DNA of 15,585 nucleotides from the NCBI GenBank assembly GCA_041497115.1, contig JBGQFW010000097.1:1-15585 (forward strand), read 5' to 3'. Below the pieces are notes generated by a model, which was not told where the DNA came from, made no database searches, and saw nothing but the letters and a program-made list of their open reading frames with translations. The stretch is from AR5 sp041497115. GTDB lineage: Bacteria > Methylomirabilota > Methylomirabilia > Rokubacteriales > CSP1-6. The position numbers were made by a program, and so were the translations under genes. Positions 15,091 to 15,585 of this stretch are shown one piece after another (the first letter of the stretch is position 1; the number at the start of each line of letters is the position of its first letter).

Positions 15091-15096
15091 ATCATA
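15091..15096 (-). promoter_or_regulatory. -10-like element for the efflux operon, possibly leaderless
   Basis: On the minus strand TATGAT (five of six consensus bases) ends 7 bases before the ATG at 15083, so transcription would begin at or next to the start codon. A GAGG is 13 bases before the ATG, too far for an ideal ribosome binding site. No convincing -35 hexamer was seen. Confidence 0.4.
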
Positions 15097-15138
15097 CCTC
15101 AGCCGCGACGCGCCGCACCGGTCGGCCTCCGGCCGCGG

Positions 15139-15144
15139 TATATT
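15139..15144 (+). promoter_or_regulatory. -10-like element for the M20 peptidase gene, possibly leaderless
   Basis: TATATT is the only AT-rich stretch in the divergent gap and lies 9 bases before the ATG at 15154, which has no ribosome binding site. Transcription starting 6-9 bases downstream would give an mRNA with almost no leader. An inverted repeat CGGCC-TCC-GGCCG (15123-15135) sits just upstream and could bind a regulator. Confidence 0.4.
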
Positions 15145-15153
15145 GCGGGCGCC

Positions 15154-15585
15154 ATGACGGACGACGCGCTGACCGGGCAGACCGTTGAGCTGCTCCAGCA
15201 GCTCATCCGAAACCGGTGCGTGAACGACGGCACCGTGGCCTCCGGCCAGGAGGTGCGCACCAGCGACGTGCTGCGCGCCTACCTCGAGGGCAGCGGCCTC
15301 GACCTCGAGGTCTACGCGCCCGACGGCGCGCCCGGCCGCACCAGCCTCGTCGCCCGCATCGAGGGAAGCGATCCGGCCGCGCCCACGCTCTGCCTGATGG
15401 GTCACACCGACGTGGTGCCCGTGACGCCCGAGCACTGGACCCGCGATCCCTTCGGGGGCGAGCTCGTGAACGGCGAGGTGTGGGGGCGCGGCGCGATCGA
15501 CATGCTGAACCTCACCGCGTCTCAGGCCGTCGCGCTCAAGGCGCTGGCCCGGCGCGGATGGCGGCCCCGGGGCAGCCTGGTCTAC
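15154..15585 (+). CDS. M20-family peptidase/deacylase (ArgE/DapE-like), partial
   Basis: This is the N-terminal 144 residues of a zinc-dependent M20-family hydrolase; the gene continues beyond the window. The family's first two metal-site motifs are present: CLMGHTDVVPV, with a zinc-ligand histidine and the following catalytic-region aspartate, and VWGRGAIDML, with the bridging aspartate. Between them is the typical H-W-x-x-DPFGGEL segment. Such enzymes remove acyl groups from amino acids or cleave dipeptides in the cytoplasm, and no signal peptide is seen here. The ATG at 15154 lacks a ribosome binding site, so the start is based on homology-like alignment of the N-terminal helix and on the nearby TATATT. 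It is divergent from the efflux operon. The substrate cannot be assigned from this half. Confidence 0.9.
   Translation, partial: MTDDALTGQTVELLQQLIRNRCVNDGTVASGQEVRTSDVLRAYLEGSGLDLEVYAPDGAPGRTSLVARIEGSDPAAPTLCLMGHTDVVPVTPEHWTRDPFGGELVNGEVWGRGAIDMLNLTASQAVALKALARRGWRPRGSLVY

Noticed and set aside
11931..15188. A 1085-residue open frame on the plus strand
   Set aside because: It lies opposite the RND permease and adaptor genes. Its composition (His, Arg, Asp, Ala-rich) is that of an antisense shadow in high-GC DNA.
1..15585. CRISPR arrays, tRNA or rRNA genes, insertion sequences
   Set aside because: No regularly spaced repeats, no tRNA-like cloverleaf with a CCA end, no rRNA motifs and no transposase were seen.

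Overview
The window is very GC-rich, gene-dense bacterial DNA. Third codon positions are mostly G or C, intergenic gaps are short, and start and stop codons often overlap. The gene content is a TRAP transporter, metal-dependent hydrolases, a TAT-exported molybdenum hydroxylase, an orphan oligopeptide-type binding protein and an RND pump. This suggests a metabolically versatile Gram-negative-type soil or sediment bacterium. My best guess from gene style is the Rokubacteria/Methylomirabilota or a proteobacterium, but no taxonomic marker gene is present.

Left block, + strand, 69-5969: seven tightly packed genes that look like one operon. They are dctP, dctQ and dctM of a TRAP carboxylate transporter, a phosphotriesterase-family hydrolase/lactonase with a complete binuclear metal site, an NHL beta-propeller protein, a DsbA/FrnE-like thioredoxin-fold oxidoreductase, and a small helical protein of unknown function. 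The transporter probably imports an organic acid that the cytoplasmic enzymes process, but the substrate cannot be read from the sequence.

The main discovery is in the DsbA/FrnE-like gene (4945-5565). The first cysteine codon of its CPWC active site is an in-frame TGA (4987-4989). A strong ribosome binding site and ATG lie upstream, the frame stays intact for 191 codons downstream, and a stable hairpin with the geometry of a bacterial SECIS element follows the TGA at the expected distance. This fits a selenoprotein with a U-P-W-C redox site. A routine gene caller would start it at GTG 5011 and lose the active site.

Middle block, - strand, 10140-5966: a promoter-like sequence, an orphan family-5 ABC substrate-binding protein, then the 2Fe-2S small subunit and TAT-signal-bearing large subunit of an isoquinoline-1-oxidoreductase-type molybdenum hydroxylase. 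This block converges on the left operon, and the two terminal stop codons share a CTAG. The 380-base gap at 10141-10520 holds the promoter and a decayed fragment of an amidase gene.

Right block: on the - strand, a lipoprotein membrane-fusion protein followed by an HAE1-type RND efflux permease (15083-10521). Divergently, on the + strand, the start of an M20-family peptidase/deacylase runs off the window end. Both divergent genes have a -10-like hexamer so close to the ATG that their mRNAs may be leaderless.
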